In this document: in pieces, positions 49,699-59,352 of the stretch
How the letters are laid out: every line of letters begins with the position of its first letter
Numbering within the stretch: position 1 is the stretch's first letter
NCBI GenBank assembly: GCA_000434035.1
Contig: FR893524.1
Span: forward strand, 10,050 to 74,049
Length of the DNA stretch: 64,000 bases
Reading direction: 5' to 3'
Origin: Clostridium sp. CAG:452
GTDB lineage: Bacteria; Bacillota; Clostridia; TANB77; CAG-508
The notes under the pieces: generated by a model
Seen by the model: only the letters and a program-made list of their open reading frames with translations
Told to the model about the DNA's origin: nothing
The model's database searches: none
Program-made: the position numbers and the translations under genes

Positions 49699-50748
49699 AT
49701 GAGAAAAAGAAAGCAGAAACTAAGAAAATCAATAAGAACTTTTTACATAGTTTTAGCTATTAGTATAATAGCTTTCTGTTCTGCTACCATTTTTAATAAA
49801 ACCGTAAAAAAAGATACATATGATAAAAAAGAAATTATTTTAACATATACCAATAAATTAAATACAACATACGATGTAGATTTAAAAGACAACAAATTTA
49901 TGGACCAAAAAACATTACCAATGGGTAAAATATATGTAACAAATCTAATAGATAAAATAAATATGAAGTTCGACTTTTCATATGATGCTTCAAAATACAC
50001 AGAATTAACATACTCATATTCTATTGTTGGAGTACTAAATGGAGCTTATTCTAAAAACGGAACACCACAAAAAGTATGGGAAAAAGAATATGTTTTATTA
50101 GAAGAAACAGAAAACGAAAAGTCAAATAACACAATAAATATAAAGGAAAACATTCCGATAGATGTAAATGAATATAACGATGAAATTTATAATTTTGAGA
50201 AAACATTAGGAATGGCAATTACAGCTAACCTTAATGTTCAATTGAGAGTTAATATAGATGGCAAAATAAATGATACACAAATAAATGATAATTATGTATC
50301 AAATATAGATATAGAATTAGGAGAACAAACAACAGAGATAACAGGAAAATTAACAGACGAAACAGAAGATACATTATATAAAACAACAACAAACAATAAA
50401 AATAATACAGTTGTTATAGCAGTAAATGTAATACTAATAGTCGCTGCCTTAGCATGGCTAAGATATATTTCAGTAAATACAACAAATCTAAATACAGTTA
50501 GAAATAATTACAAATTAGAATTAAATAGAATATTAAAATCTTGTGAAGATAAGATTGTAAAGTTAAGCAGAAATGTAGACTTAAACGGAAAAGAAGTTAT
50601 TGAAGTTAATGACTTTGGAGAATTAATAAAATTATCAGAAGAATTGTATAAGCCAATATTATACTGGAATTCGAACCAAAAAGAAGAATCGGAGTTCTTT
50701 GTTATAACTAATAGCGTAATATATAAATTTATATTAAAAGTAAAATAG
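49699..50748 (+). CDS. DUF5305 family membrane protein
   Basis: The 349-aa protein has an N-terminal helix (residues 13-33), an extracytoplasmic beta-rich domain with TLPMGKIYVTNLIDKINMKF-like and SYSIVGVLNGAYSKNG segments, a second helix (NTVVIAVNVILIVAALAWL, about 239-257) and a cytoplasmic tail. This matches DUF5305, which is commonly found beside SipW-type signal peptidases; its function is unknown. Confidence 0.82.
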   Translation: MRKRKQKLRKSIRTFYIVLAISIIAFCSATIFNKTVKKDTYDKKEIILTYTNKLNTTYDVDLKDNKFMDQKTLPMGKIYVTNLIDKINMKFDFSYDASKYTELTYSYSIVGVLNGAYSKNGTPQKVWEKEYVLLEETENEKSNNTINIKENIPIDVNEYNDEIYNFEKTLGMAITANLNVQLRVNIDGKINDTQINDNYVSNIDIELGEQTTEITGKLTDETEDTLYKTTTNNKNNTVVIAVNVILIVAALAWLRYISVNTTNLNTVRNNYKLELNRILKSCEDKIVKLSRNVDLNGKEVIEVNDFGELIKLSEELYKPILYWNSNQKEESEFFVITNSVIYKFILKVK

Positions 50749-50763
50749 GAGAAATTTATAAGT

Positions 50764-51360
50764 ATGGCAAAATACAAAAGGAAACATAAAAAGAATAGTG
50801 TGTTATTGATTGGTATTGCAGTTATTGCAATACTAATCTTTATAAGCACGGGTTATGCTTTGTGGTCAGATACACTTTATATAAACGGAACTGCAAATAC
50901 AAAGTATAAGGAACCAAAATTAGATTCTATTACAGTAAATAAAGTGGATAACCAATATTTCGTTTTTTATAATGCTGATGATCATGACAATCTTCATGCA
51001 TTAACAATAAAAAGTTCTTCTGTCAATAATGGGGATGAGAAAATAGAAGCAATTGCAAATTGTAATAGAAGAAGCTGGAATGTAACTAAAAGAACTGTAA
51101 AATTAAGTATGACATTTATAAATAATTATCCAGTTACAATAACAAATGGAACGGCAACACTTTTACAGAATACTACAAAACATTCTATAAGAACTGAACA
51201 AACACCAACTGTTTTAACAAATGAAACAGGAGTATTTAATATTTTATTTGATTTAGAAGCAAATAGTAATCTTTCAAATGGTACTGTAAAATATAAATTT
51301 TCTTATAATGTTGATGGAGTGGTAAAATATTTTTATGTAACAATCAATATAAAACTATAA
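50764..51360 (+). CDS. Second SipW-dependent exported protein
   Basis: The 198-aa protein has a basic start (MAKYKRKHKKNS), helix VLLIGIAVIAILIFISTGYA, then LWSDTLYINGTANTKYKEPK. The stretch GYA-x-x-S-D-T-L-x-I-x-G-T-A-N is shared with the protein at 47887, showing both are cut by the same enzyme. The mature domain is a predicted beta sandwich with no enzymatic motif. Last gene of the four-gene export cluster. Confidence 0.82.
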   Translation: MAKYKRKHKKNSVLLIGIAVIAILIFISTGYALWSDTLYINGTANTKYKEPKLDSITVNKVDNQYFVFYNADDHDNLHALTIKSSSVNNGDEKIEAIANCNRRSWNVTKRTVKLSMTFINNYPVTITNGTATLLQNTTKHSIRTEQTPTVLTNETGVFNILFDLEANSNLSNGTVKYKFSYNVDGVVKYFYVTINIKL

Positions 51361-51364
51361 ATAT

Positions 51365-51393
51365 TTGACCATATAATAAAAAAATAGTATAAT
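51365..51393 (+). promoter_or_regulatory. Promoter of the 88-aa gene
   Basis: TTGACC (51365-51370), 17-bp spacer, TATAAT (51388-51393). Confidence 0.75.
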
Positions 51394-51455
51394 ATAAATG
51401 TAGTTTTATTGCTATTTAGTAGGGACCCATAAAAATTTATTAGGAGGAAAACAGA

Positions 51456-51722
51456 ATGGGAAACAGCAGAGAAAATATTTTTTTTGGGGATGACTTGCAC
51501 CGGAACTTGCAAGATCCAGTACAAGAGTATTGGAGAAATTTTAGTGAAGTCAATATTTTGGACATGTATGATGGTGTAAAAATCATCAGAATTCCAAAAA
51601 ATGTAGGAGCAATAAAAATCTCTCATTTTAAGGCATACATGAGGGATAATGGTTACAAAATTCTCGGAACGAGAGAATCAAGTGACCAAATTTTTATTTC
51701 CTATAGAAAAGCTTCACAGTAA
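51456..51722 (+). CDS. Protein of unknown function (88 aa), with in-frame CGG
   Basis: Starts MGNSRENIFFGDDLHRNLQD, ends QIFISYRKASQ. Soluble, no recognised domain. Own promoter, GGAGG site and terminator mark it as a real gene. Codon 17 is CGG (CAC CGG AAC) and must be read in the zero frame, since a +1 shift would give an unrelated 24-residue tail ending at TAA. With the S1-domain gene it is one of only two places where CGG seems to act as an ordinary codon. Confidence 0.75.
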   Translation: MGNSRENIFFGDDLHRNLQDPVQEYWRNFSEVNILDMYDGVKIIRIPKNVGAIKISHFKAYMRDNGYKILGTRESSDQIFISYRKASQ

Positions 51723-51730
51723 GACCTACA

Positions 51731-51763
51731 GCCCTGTCATTAGTTTGACAGGGCATTCTTTTT
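51731..51763 (+). terminator. Terminator
   Basis: GCCCTGTCA / TGACAGGGC, then a T-rich run. Confidence 0.88.
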
Positions 51764-51812
51764 GCAAAAGCAATAACATTTCAAAAACATTACAAAAATA
51801 TTACAAAAACAA

Positions 51813-51841
51813 TTGCATTTTAAAAAAGCATGATATATAAT
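51813..51841 (+). promoter_or_regulatory. Promoter of ppdK
   Basis: TTGCAT (51813-51818), 17-bp spacer, TATAAT (51836-51841). Confidence 0.75.
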
Positions 51842-51887
51842 GATACAGAACTTTGAAAAAAATATAAAAGAAAGAGGGTTTTAATTT

Positions 51888-54521
51888 ATGAGCAAAAAGT
51901 ACGTATACCTTTTTAAAGAAGGAAATGCAGACATGCGTGAATTATTAGGTGGTAAAGGTGCTAACCTAGCAGAAATGACAAACTTAGGTTTACCAATTCC
52001 ACAAGGATTTACAGTTTCAACAGAAGCTTGTACAGAATATTACAACGATGGTAAAAAAATCAATGATGAAATTCAAAGCCAAATTTTTGAAGCATTAAAA
52101 AAATTAGAAGAAATGCAAGGCAAAAAATTTGGAGACAATAATGATCCATTATTAGTATCAGTAAGAAGTGGTGCTAGAGCATCAATGCCTGGTATGATGG
52201 ATACAATATTAAACTTAGGTTTAAATGATGTAGCAGTTGAAGGATTTGCAGCAAAAACAGGAAATCCAAGATTTGCATATGATTCATATAGAAGATTTAT
52301 TCAAATGTATTCAGATGTTGTTATGGAAGTTCCAAAATCTTTCTTCGAAAAAATAATTGACGAAGTTAAAGAAGCAAAAGGAGTTCATTACGACACAGAA
52401 TTAACAGTTGATGATTTAAAAGAATTAGTAAAAAGATTTAAAGAAGTTTACAAAAATGCTATGAACGGTGAAGAATTCCCACAAGATCCAACAGAACAAT
52501 TAATGGGAGCAGTTAAAGCCGTATTTAGAAGTTGGGACAACCCAAGAGCTATAGTTTACAGAAGAATGAATGATATACCAGGTGACTGGGGAACAGCTGT
52601 AAACGTACAAGCTATGGTATTTGGTAATATGGGAGAAACATCTGGAACAGGTGTTGCATTTACACGTAACCCATCAACAGGTGAAAAAGGAATATATGGT
52701 GAATACTTAATCAATGCACAAGGTGAAGACGTTGTTGCAGGTGTTAGAACACCACAACCTATCACAAAACTTGCAGAAGATTTACCAGAATGCTATAAAG
52801 AATTTATGGAAATAGCAAACAAACTAGAAAATCATTACAGAGACATGCAAGACATGGAATTCACAATCCAAGAAGGAAAATTATATTTCTTACAAACAAG
52901 AAATGGAAAAAGAACAGCACCAGCAGCTATTCAAATTGCTTGTGACTTAGTTGACGAAGGAATGATAACAAAAGAAGAAGCAGTTTTAAGAATAGAAGCT
53001 AAATCATTAGATCAATTACTACACCCAACATTTGATAAAGATAGCTTAAAAGCAGGAGAAGTAATTGGAGAAGCATTACCTGCATCACCAGGTGCAGCAG
53101 CTGGTAAAGTAGTATTTACAGCTGAAGAAGCTAAAGAATTAGGAAAAGGTGGAAAAGGTGAAAGAGTTGTACTAGTTCGTCTTGAAACAACACCAGAAGA
53201 TATAGAAGGTATGGTAGCTGCACAAGGTATATTAACAGTTCGTGGTGGTATGACATCACATGCTGCAGTTGTTGCTCGTGGTATGGGAACATGTTGTGTA
53301 TCTGGATGTGGAGATATCAAAATGAACGAAGAAGCAGAAGAATTCGAACTTGGTGGATACAAATTCCATAAAGGTGATTTCATTTCATTAGACGGAACAA
53401 CAGGAAAAATCTACAAAGGAGATATAAAAACTGTTGAAGCTTCAGTTAGCGGAAATTTCGGAAGAATAATGGGATGGGCAGATGAATTCAGAAAATTAAA
53501 AGTTAGAACAAATGCTGATAACCCAAGAGATACAAGAAATGCTGTTAAATTAGGAGCAGAAGGTATAGGATTATGTAGAACAGAGCATATGTTCTTCGAA
53601 GAAGACAGAATTCCAAAAATAAGAAAAATGATATTATCAGAAACAGTAGAAGCAAGAGAAGCAGCTTTAAATGAATTAATACCATTCCAAAAAGGTGACT
53701 TCAAAGCTATGTACAAAGAATTAAAAGGATTACCAATGACAGTTCGTTATTTAGATCCACCTCTACATGAATTCTTACCAACAGCTGAAGAAGATATCAT
53801 AGCATTAGCTAAAGATATGGGTGTTACAGTAGAACACTTAAAAGAAAAATGTGCTGAATTACATGAATTCAACCCAATGATGGGACACAGAGGATGCCGT
53901 TTAGCAGTAACATATCCAGAAATCGCTAGAATGCAAACAAGAGCATTAATGGAAGCTGCAATCGAAGTTAAAGAAGAAGACGGATACGATATAGTTCCAG
54001 AAATAATGATTCCATTAGTTGGAGAAAAGAAAGAATTAAAATTCGTTAAAGATATAGTTGTAGAAACAGCTGAAAAAGTTAAAGCAGAAAAAGGTTCAGA
54101 CATTGAATACCATATTGGTACAATGATTGAAATACCAAGAGCTGCATTAACAGCTGATGAAATTGCTGAAGAAGCTGAATTCTTCTCTTTCGGAACAAAT
54201 GACTTAACACAAATGACATTTGGATTCTCAAGAGATGATGCTGGTAAATTCTTAGATTCTTACTACAAAGCAAAAATCTATGAATCAGACCCATTCGCAA
54301 AATTAGACCAAGATGGTGTTGGAAAATTAGTTAAAATGGCAGCAGAAAAAGGAAGAGCAACAAGACCAAACATCAAACTTGGAATATGTGGAGAACATGG
54401 TGGAGAGCCATCAAGCGTAGAATTCTGCCACAAAGTAGGATTAAACTATGTATCTTGCTCACCATTTAGAGTTCCAATCGCAAGATTAGCAGCAGCACAA
54501 GCAGCATTAAAAAATAAATAA
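51888..54521 (+). CDS. ppdK: Pyruvate, phosphate dikinase
   Basis: Converts PEP, AMP and pyrophosphate to pyruvate, ATP and phosphate (reversible); in fermenting clostridia it saves ATP in glycolysis. The 877-aa protein shows the ATP-grasp domain (LLGGKGANLAEMTNLGLPIP, SVRSGARASMPGMMDTILNL), the swivelling phosphohistidine domain (GGMTSHAAVVARGMG, His about 455) and the PEP-binding barrel (GLCRTEHMFF, MMGHRGCRL, FGTNDLTQMTFG, GICGEHGGEPSS). Codons are richer in C-ending forms (AAC, TTC) than neighbours, a sign of high expression. No in-frame CGG in 877 codons. Confidence 0.97.
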   Translation: MSKKYVYLFKEGNADMRELLGGKGANLAEMTNLGLPIPQGFTVSTEACTEYYNDGKKINDEIQSQIFEALKKLEEMQGKKFGDNNDPLLVSVRSGARASMPGMMDTILNLGLNDVAVEGFAAKTGNPRFAYDSYRRFIQMYSDVVMEVPKSFFEKIIDEVKEAKGVHYDTELTVDDLKELVKRFKEVYKNAMNGEEFPQDPTEQLMGAVKAVFRSWDNPRAIVYRRMNDIPGDWGTAVNVQAMVFGNMGETSGTGVAFTRNPSTGEKGIYGEYLINAQGEDVVAGVRTPQPITKLAEDLPECYKEFMEIANKLENHYRDMQDMEFTIQEGKLYFLQTRNGKRTAPAAIQIACDLVDEGMITKEEAVLRIEAKSLDQLLHPTFDKDSLKAGEVIGEALPASPGAAAGKVVFTAEEAKELGKGGKGERVVLVRLETTPEDIEGMVAAQGILTVRGGMTSHAAVVARGMGTCCVSGCGDIKMNEEAEEFELGGYKFHKGDFISLDGTTGKIYKGDIKTVEASVSGNFGRIMGWADEFRKLKVRTNADNPRDTRNAVKLGAEGIGLCRTEHMFFEEDRIPKIRKMILSETVEAREAALNELIPFQKGDFKAMYKELKGLPMTVRYLDPPLHEFLPTAEEDIIALAKDMGVTVEHLKEKCAELHEFNPMMGHRGCRLAVTYPEIARMQTRALMEAAIEVKEEDGYDIVPEIMIPLVGEKKELKFVKDIVVETAEKVKAEKGSDIEYHIGTMIEIPRAALTADEIAEEAEFFSFGTNDLTQMTFGFSRDDAGKFLDSYYKAKIYESDPFAKLDQDGVGKLVKMAAEKGRATRPNIKLGICGEHGGEPSSVEFCHKVGLNYVSCSPFRVPIARLAAAQAALKNK

Positions 54522-54533
54522 GATTTATAATCT

Positions 54534-54562
54534 TAGAGGTGCATGATTGCACCTCTATTTTT
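54534..54562 (+). terminator. Terminator after ppdK
   Basis: TAGAGGTGCA / TGCACCTCTA, then TTTTT. Confidence 0.9.
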
Positions 54563-54693
54563 TATATACTAGGAAATTTCTCATTTCCTAGTATATAAAA
54601 ATGCTATAATCGCTATTGCCTTTGAGATTTCCTCACTACATTCGGAAACTCAAATCGGCGAGAACAAATGGCGACTAAAGTCGCTTTGTTCTT
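54557..54693 (-). repeat. Triple-hairpin intergenic repeat, copy B
   Basis: Reverse-complement match to 140-275 over about 137 bp. It sits between the ppdK terminator and the metK promoter; copy A likewise sits between a terminator and smc, but in the other orientation relative to the gene that follows. Confidence 0.85.
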
Positions 54694-54718
54694 CTTAAAA
54701 ACATTTTAAAATAAAACA

Positions 54719-54747
54719 TTGACACAAATAAAAACAATGTATATTAT
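54719..54747 (+). promoter_or_regulatory. Promoter of metK
   Basis: TTGACA (54719-54724), 17-bp spacer, TATTAT (54742-54747). The leader is under 30 nt, so there is no SAM riboswitch. Confidence 0.8.
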
Positions 54748-54780
54748 AAATACAAATAATAAAATAAGGAGTGAACAAAT

Positions 54781-55891
54781 ATGAATAAATATTATTTTAC
54801 TTCAGAAAGTGTAACAGAAGGGCATCCAGACAAATTATGTGATTACATATCAGATACAATATTAGATGAATGTTTAAAGCAAGACCCAAATTCAAGAGTA
54901 GCAGTAGAAACATTTGCATTTAAAAATATAATTACAGTTGCAGGACAATTAACAACAACTGCAAAAATAAATATAGAAGAATTAGTAAGACAAGTTGTAA
55001 AAGAAATTGGATATGATAATGAAAAAACAGATATGGATTATAAAACATGCAAAGTAAATATAGAAATAAACAAGCAAAGTCCAGATATAGCGATGGGAGT
55101 AGATATAGGCGGAGCTGGAGACCAAGGAATAATGTTTGGATATGCATGTAACGAAACAGAAGAATATATGCCATATGCTATTTGGCTAGCTCACAAACTT
55201 GCAAAAAAGCTAACTGAGGTTAGAAAAAACAGAGAAATAAATTATCTAAGACCAGATGGAAAAACACAAGTAACAGTAGAATACGAAGATGATAAACCTA
55301 AAAGAATAGAGGCAATAGTTATATCTAACCAACATAATGTAGATGTGGATATTGAAGAATTAAGAAAAGATATATACAATAAAGTAATTATGCAAGTAGT
55401 AGACAAAAACATGATAGATGAAAAAACTAAAATCTATATAAATCCAACAGGAAGATTCGTGATAGGCGGACCACTAGGAGACACAGGGTTAACTCGGAAG
55501 AAAAATAATAATTGATACATATGGTGGATATAGCAGACATGGAGGAGGAGCTTTTTCGGGAAAAGATGCAAGCAAAGTAGATAGATCAGCAACATATATG
55601 TTAAGACATATTGCAAAAAATCTTGTAGCAAATGGGTATGCAAAAAAATGCGAAATACAAATATCATATGCAATAGGGGTAGAAGAACCAATTTCAATAC
55701 ATATAAATACATTTGGAACAGGAACAAAAAGTGAAGAAGAACTAATAAAAATAATAAAAGAAGAATTCAACTTAACACCAAGAGGGATAATAGAATACTT
55801 AAATCTAAAAGATCCAATATATACAAAAACAACAAACTATGGGCACTTTGGTAAAAAAGAATTACCATGGGAAAAAATAATAAAAATATAA
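54781..55891 (+). CDS. metK: S-adenosylmethionine synthetase, read through one +1 frameshift
   Basis: Makes SAM from methionine and ATP; essential in most bacteria. Two frames give about 369 aa (MetK is usually 380-400): [57 protein letters not shown], skip C55495, [40 protein letters not shown], and [13 protein letters not shown]. The in-frame codon at the break is CGG and the +1 codon GGA is the invariant Gly of D-T-G-L-T-G-R-K. Unshifted, a TGA ends translation six codons on and removes about one third of the enzyme. Confidence 0.93.
55495..55497 (+). other. CGG +1 frameshift site (metK)
   Basis: Frame before: GGG TTA ACT CGG AAG. Frame after: ACT, skip C, GGA AGA AAA ATA ATA ATT GAT. Confidence 0.75.
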
Positions 55892-55906
55892 AAAATGTTT
55901 TTTGCT

Positions 55907-55950
55907 AAAAAGTGAGAAAGAAAGGAAATGTCCATTTCTTTCTCACTTTT
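55907..55950. terminator. Bidirectional terminator after metK
   Basis: AAAAGTGAGAAAGAAAGGAAA / TTTCTTTCTCACTTTT-type long stem between convergent genes. Confidence 0.88.
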
Positions 55951-55964
55951 ACAAATAGGAAAAT

Positions 55965-56153
55965 TTATTTGCTTTTATATAGGTCACTTTCATATAAATC
56001 ATCTATATATACGCTCTTTTCAGGAGAGCCATCTAAAAAACCAATTTTGGCAATATCATCATTAACTTCTTGAATCCATACAGGCTTTTCTTCATAAAAA
56101 ACTTCACTTAATTGTCTATGATTTAAAATCTCATTTAATCTTTGCTTATTCAT
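55965..56153 (-). CDS. sspH: H-type small acid-soluble spore protein
   Basis: The 62-aa protein aligns by eye with SspH: MNKQRLNEIL at the start (family M-x-x-Q-R-A-K-E-I), then V-x-Y-x-x-x-P-V-x-I-Q-x-V seen here as VFYEEKPVWIQEV, then a short central segment and acidic end. H-type SASPs are packed in the spore core. Strong AAAAGGAG site. A sigma-G promoter would be expected upstream; I could not identify one with confidence. Confidence 0.75.
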   Translation of the reverse strand: MNKQRLNEILNHRQLSEVFYEEKPVWIQEVNDDIAKIGFLDGSPEKSVYIDDLYESDLYKSK

Positions 56154-56180
56154 AAGAACAACTCCTTTTGATTTTAATTA

Positions 56181-56207
56181 TGGGACGCCGAGGACGTCGA
56201 CCCCTAT
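56181..56207. repeat. Short palindromic repeat, partial copy 2
   Basis: TGGGACGCCGAGGACGTCGA followed by CCCCTATA; half of the element seen at 45746-45779. Confidence 0.5.
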
Positions 56208-56239
56208 AACTAATATATCCAAAAAGCTAAAAAAAATAC

Positions 56240-56268
56240 TTGTAAATACATAAATAAACCTATATAAT
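56240..56268 (+). promoter_or_regulatory. Promoter of the DUF5050 gene
   Basis: TTGTAA (56240-56245), 17-bp spacer, TATAAT (56263-56268). Confidence 0.65.
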
Positions 56269-56317
56269 GAAATTGTACAAATTATAACATACATATGAAA
56301 AAAGAAAGGGTGGAAAC

Positions 56318-57346
56318 ATGAAAGAAAAATTAATTAATTTAAAAAACACTGTAGTTAATTTCTATAAAGCAAATAAAAAAATAGTGCTTATTGCATTAGC
56401 TGTAATATTAGTTTTAATAATTGCTTTAATTATAGGAACAGGAAAAGAAGAGTATGGAAACACATACGGAAATTTAAGAAACAAAGGAATTGTAGCCGCA
56501 AAAGGAAATCAAATTTATTATGTAGCATTTGATGAAGGAAATGTAGATGGAATTTACAAAGCAAAGAAAAATGGAAAAGAAAAATCAGAAAAAGTGAGTA
56601 GTGAATATGGCTATTATTTAAACATAGTAGGAAACTACATGTATTATATATCTGAAGAAAACTCTCAATTAATTAGAGCAAAATTAAATGGAGAAGATAA
56701 TCAAGTAATTGCAGAAAATGTTAGTTTAGAGCCAATTGTGGTTACAAACAACTGGATTTATTATTTTGAAGGAACAAATCTTTATAAAGTAAAAACAAAT
56801 GGAAAAAATAGAACACAATTATCTAATAAAGCAATAGAAAATTATCAAGTAGTAGGAAATCAAATCTATTATACTTATGAAAGTAATGGAAAATATGTTT
56901 TAGCAAAAATGAACTTATCAGGCAAGAATGTAGTTAAAATAGACGAAGAAGCAGGTAGAGAATTTTTTGTAAATGGTAATAAGATTTATTTTATAAACGA
57001 AAAATACGATATGGAAAATTATGAGTATAAATATGAATTATACAAAATGAAAACAAATGGAAAGAAAAAAGAAAAAATATGTGATATAGCAGGAGGATTA
57101 GATACATATACAGTAAACTTTACAGAAGATGCTATATATTATGCAAAAGCAGTTAAAGATGAAAAAATGGCTATTTACAGCATAAAACTAAACGGAAAAG
57201 ATGAAACAAAAATAACAGAAGTAAACACATATTCAAATGCAATAAATATAGTAGATAAATTTATGTATTATCTAAATGAGAATGAAGAAGGAAATGTTCA
57301 AGTATATAGAATAAGAACAAATGGACAAGACAATAAAGCAATGTAG
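56318..57346 (+). CDS. DUF5050 beta-propeller-like membrane-anchored protein
   Basis: The 342-aa protein has one N-terminal membrane helix (residues about 21-43) and an outside domain of repeated units of about 45 residues of the pattern I-Y-Y-x-x-x-x-x-x-x-L-Y-K-x-K-x-N-G-K-x-x-x-x-I (for example NWIYYFEGTNLYKVKTNGKN). This is the DUF5050 / YWTD-like propeller seen in many clostridial surface proteins. Role unknown; probably ligand or wall binding. RBS AAAGGGTGG. Confidence 0.82.
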   Translation: MKEKLINLKNTVVNFYKANKKIVLIALAVILVLIIALIIGTGKEEYGNTYGNLRNKGIVAAKGNQIYYVAFDEGNVDGIYKAKKNGKEKSEKVSSEYGYYLNIVGNYMYYISEENSQLIRAKLNGEDNQVIAENVSLEPIVVTNNWIYYFEGTNLYKVKTNGKNRTQLSNKAIENYQVVGNQIYYTYESNGKYVLAKMNLSGKNVVKIDEEAGREFFVNGNKIYFINEKYDMENYEYKYELYKMKTNGKKKEKICDIAGGLDTYTVNFTEDAIYYAKAVKDEKMAIYSIKLNGKDETKITEVNTYSNAINIVDKFMYYLNENEEGNVQVYRIRTNGQDNKAM

Positions 57347-57359
57347 TTGGAGGTAAAAA

Positions 57360-59003
57360 GTGCAAATAGTATACAACAATACAGAGATAGATGTTAAAAA
57401 AGGGACAAAAGTATGTGATTTATTAGAGCAAGAAATATCAAAATCTAAAAAAGAAGTTATTGCTTGCAAATTTAATAATGAATTAAAAAGTTTAAATTAT
57501 GAAATCAATAGTGATGGAAAAATAGAGTTAATAGATGTTACAAACAAAGATGGAATGAGAGTATATAAAAGAGGCTTAATATATATAATAGCAAAAGCTT
57601 TTCAAGAAGTATATAATAATGCCTTAATAACTGTAGACTACCAACTATATCACTCAATGCTATGTGAAGTTGACAACATGAAGGTCACAGAAGAAATGAT
57701 AGAAAAGGTAAATAAAAGAGCCCAAGAAATAATTGATCAAGACTTACCAATAGTCAAAAGATTTATGACAAAAGAAGAGGCAGAAAAATTCTATGAAAAA
57801 GAAAAAACATTAAAAGGAAAATTGCAACTAGATTTAAAAGAAAAAAAAGAAGTAACATTATATTATTGTGAGAACTATTATAATTATTTTTATGGAGTAA
57901 TGCCAATTTCTACAGGTTGCATAAAAAAATATGAATTATTAAAATATCATGATGGTTTTTTAATAAGATATCCAAGCAGAAAAGATCCAGACAATTTACC
58001 TAAATTTATTGAATGTCCAAAACTATTAGAAACATTAGACGAATATGAAGACGTTCACAGAATATTAGGAGTAAATACATTGTATCGTTTGAATACAATA
58101 ATAAAAAAAGATAAAATAAAAGATTATATTTTGTTAGACGAAGCATTACACGAGAAGAAAATTGCAGGAATAGCTGATAATATTGCAAAAAACAAAGACC
58201 TAAAAGTAGTGCTAATTGCAGGACCATCATCATCAGGTAAAACAACATTTGCAAAAAGATTAGCTTTACAACTTAGAATAAATGGTTTAAAACCAAAAAC
58301 AATTTCAGTGGACAACTATTTTGTAGAAAGAAAAGATACTCCAGTAGACGAAAATGGAGATTATGATTTTGAAAATATAAAAGCAATAGATACAAATTTA
58401 TTAAATAATGATTTATTAAAACTATTAAATGGTGAAGAAATTAAAGCACCTGCATTTAATTTTCACACAGGAAGTAAAGAGTATAGTGACCAAAACACAA
58501 TGAAATTAGAAGATGATGAGATTTTAATAATGGAAGGAATACATTGCTTAAATGATGAACTAACATATTTAATACCGAAAAAACAAAAATTTAAAATATA
58601 TATAAGTTGTTTAACTGTGTTAAATATAGATTATTATAATAGAATTTCAACAACAGATAGCAGGCTAATAAGAAGAATAGTAAGAGACTATCAATTCAGA
58701 GGATATAGTGCAATGCATACATTAAAAATGTGGCAATCTGTAAACAATGGAGAAGCAAAAAACATATTCCCATACCAAGAAGAAGCAGATGTAATGTTCA
58801 ATTCTTCCTTAATATATGAACTTAGCGTACTAAAAAATTATGCATTGCCATTATTAAAAGAAATAAGTCAAGAAGAAAAAGAGTTTTCAGAAGCAAAAAG
58901 GTTATATTCTATGCTTAGCTATTTTGAGCCAATAGAAGAAAAAGATGTACCAAGCAATTCATTACTTAGAGAATTTATTGGAGGAAGCATATTTGAATAT
59001 TAA
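57360..59003 (+). CDS. TGS-domain uridine-kinase-like nucleoside kinase
   Basis: The 547-aa protein has an N-terminal TGS-like domain (residues 1-60), a middle domain related to the editing part of threonyl-tRNA synthetase (YQLYHSMLCEVDNMKVTEEM and following), and a C-terminal P-loop kinase: Walker A IAGPSSSGKTTFAKRL (about 287-302), SVDNYFVERKDTP and ILIMEGIHCLNDEL. This three-part architecture is known in Bacillota and called uridine kinase-like; its true substrate is unclear. Starts with GTG after GGAGG, 14 bp after the DUF5050 gene. Confidence 0.87.
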   Translation: MQIVYNNTEIDVKKGTKVCDLLEQEISKSKKEVIACKFNNELKSLNYEINSDGKIELIDVTNKDGMRVYKRGLIYIIAKAFQEVYNNALITVDYQLYHSMLCEVDNMKVTEEMIEKVNKRAQEIIDQDLPIVKRFMTKEEAEKFYEKEKTLKGKLQLDLKEKKEVTLYYCENYYNYFYGVMPISTGCIKKYELLKYHDGFLIRYPSRKDPDNLPKFIECPKLLETLDEYEDVHRILGVNTLYRLNTIIKKDKIKDYILLDEALHEKKIAGIADNIAKNKDLKVVLIAGPSSSGKTTFAKRLALQLRINGLKPKTISVDNYFVERKDTPVDENGDYDFENIKAIDTNLLNNDLLKLLNGEEIKAPAFNFHTGSKEYSDQNTMKLEDDEILIMEGIHCLNDELTYLIPKKQKFKIYISCLTVLNIDYYNRISTTDSRLIRRIVRDYQFRGYSAMHTLKMWQSVNNGEAKNIFPYQEEADVMFNSSLIYELSVLKNYALPLLKEISQEEKEFSEAKRLYSMLSYFEPIEEKDVPSNSLLREFIGGSIFEY

Positions 59004-59014
59004 AAGGAGAAAAC

Positions 59015-59320
59015 ATGAGAGTATTTACAGAAATAGATGAAGAATTTATATGTGAACATTGTGGCAAAAAAGTAGAAAAATTAGGGTATTCATGCAGAAA
59101 TCATTGTAATCATTGTTTGTATTCAAAGCATGTTGACAAGAACCCAGGAGATAGGCAAGAAGAATGCCATGGTTTATTAGAACCAATAGGAATAGAAATA
59201 AGCAACAAAAAAGGATATGTAATAGTATATAAATGTCAAAAATGTGGAGCAATAAGAAGAAATAAATCTGCAAAAGATGACAATATGGATTTAATAATAA
59301 AACTTAGTGTAGCAAATTAA
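59015..59320 (+). CDS. RNHCP domain protein
   Basis: The 101-aa protein has the RNHCP zinc-binding pattern: FICEHCGKKVEK, SCRNHCNHCLYSKHVDKNPG-DR, ECHGLLEPIGI and VYKCQKCGAIRRNKSAKDDN. Two CxxC pairs plus other Cys and His likely bind zinc. The Arg-Asn-His-Cys motif gives the family its name; function unknown. It is 11 bp after the kinase gene, so probably in the same transcript. Confidence 0.9.
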   Translation: MRVFTEIDEEFICEHCGKKVEKLGYSCRNHCNHCLYSKHVDKNPGDRQEECHGLLEPIGIEISNKKGYVIVYKCQKCGAIRRNKSAKDDNMDLIIKLSVAN

Positions 59321-59352
59321 TAAAACTGTATAACATACAAAGGAGGATAAAA

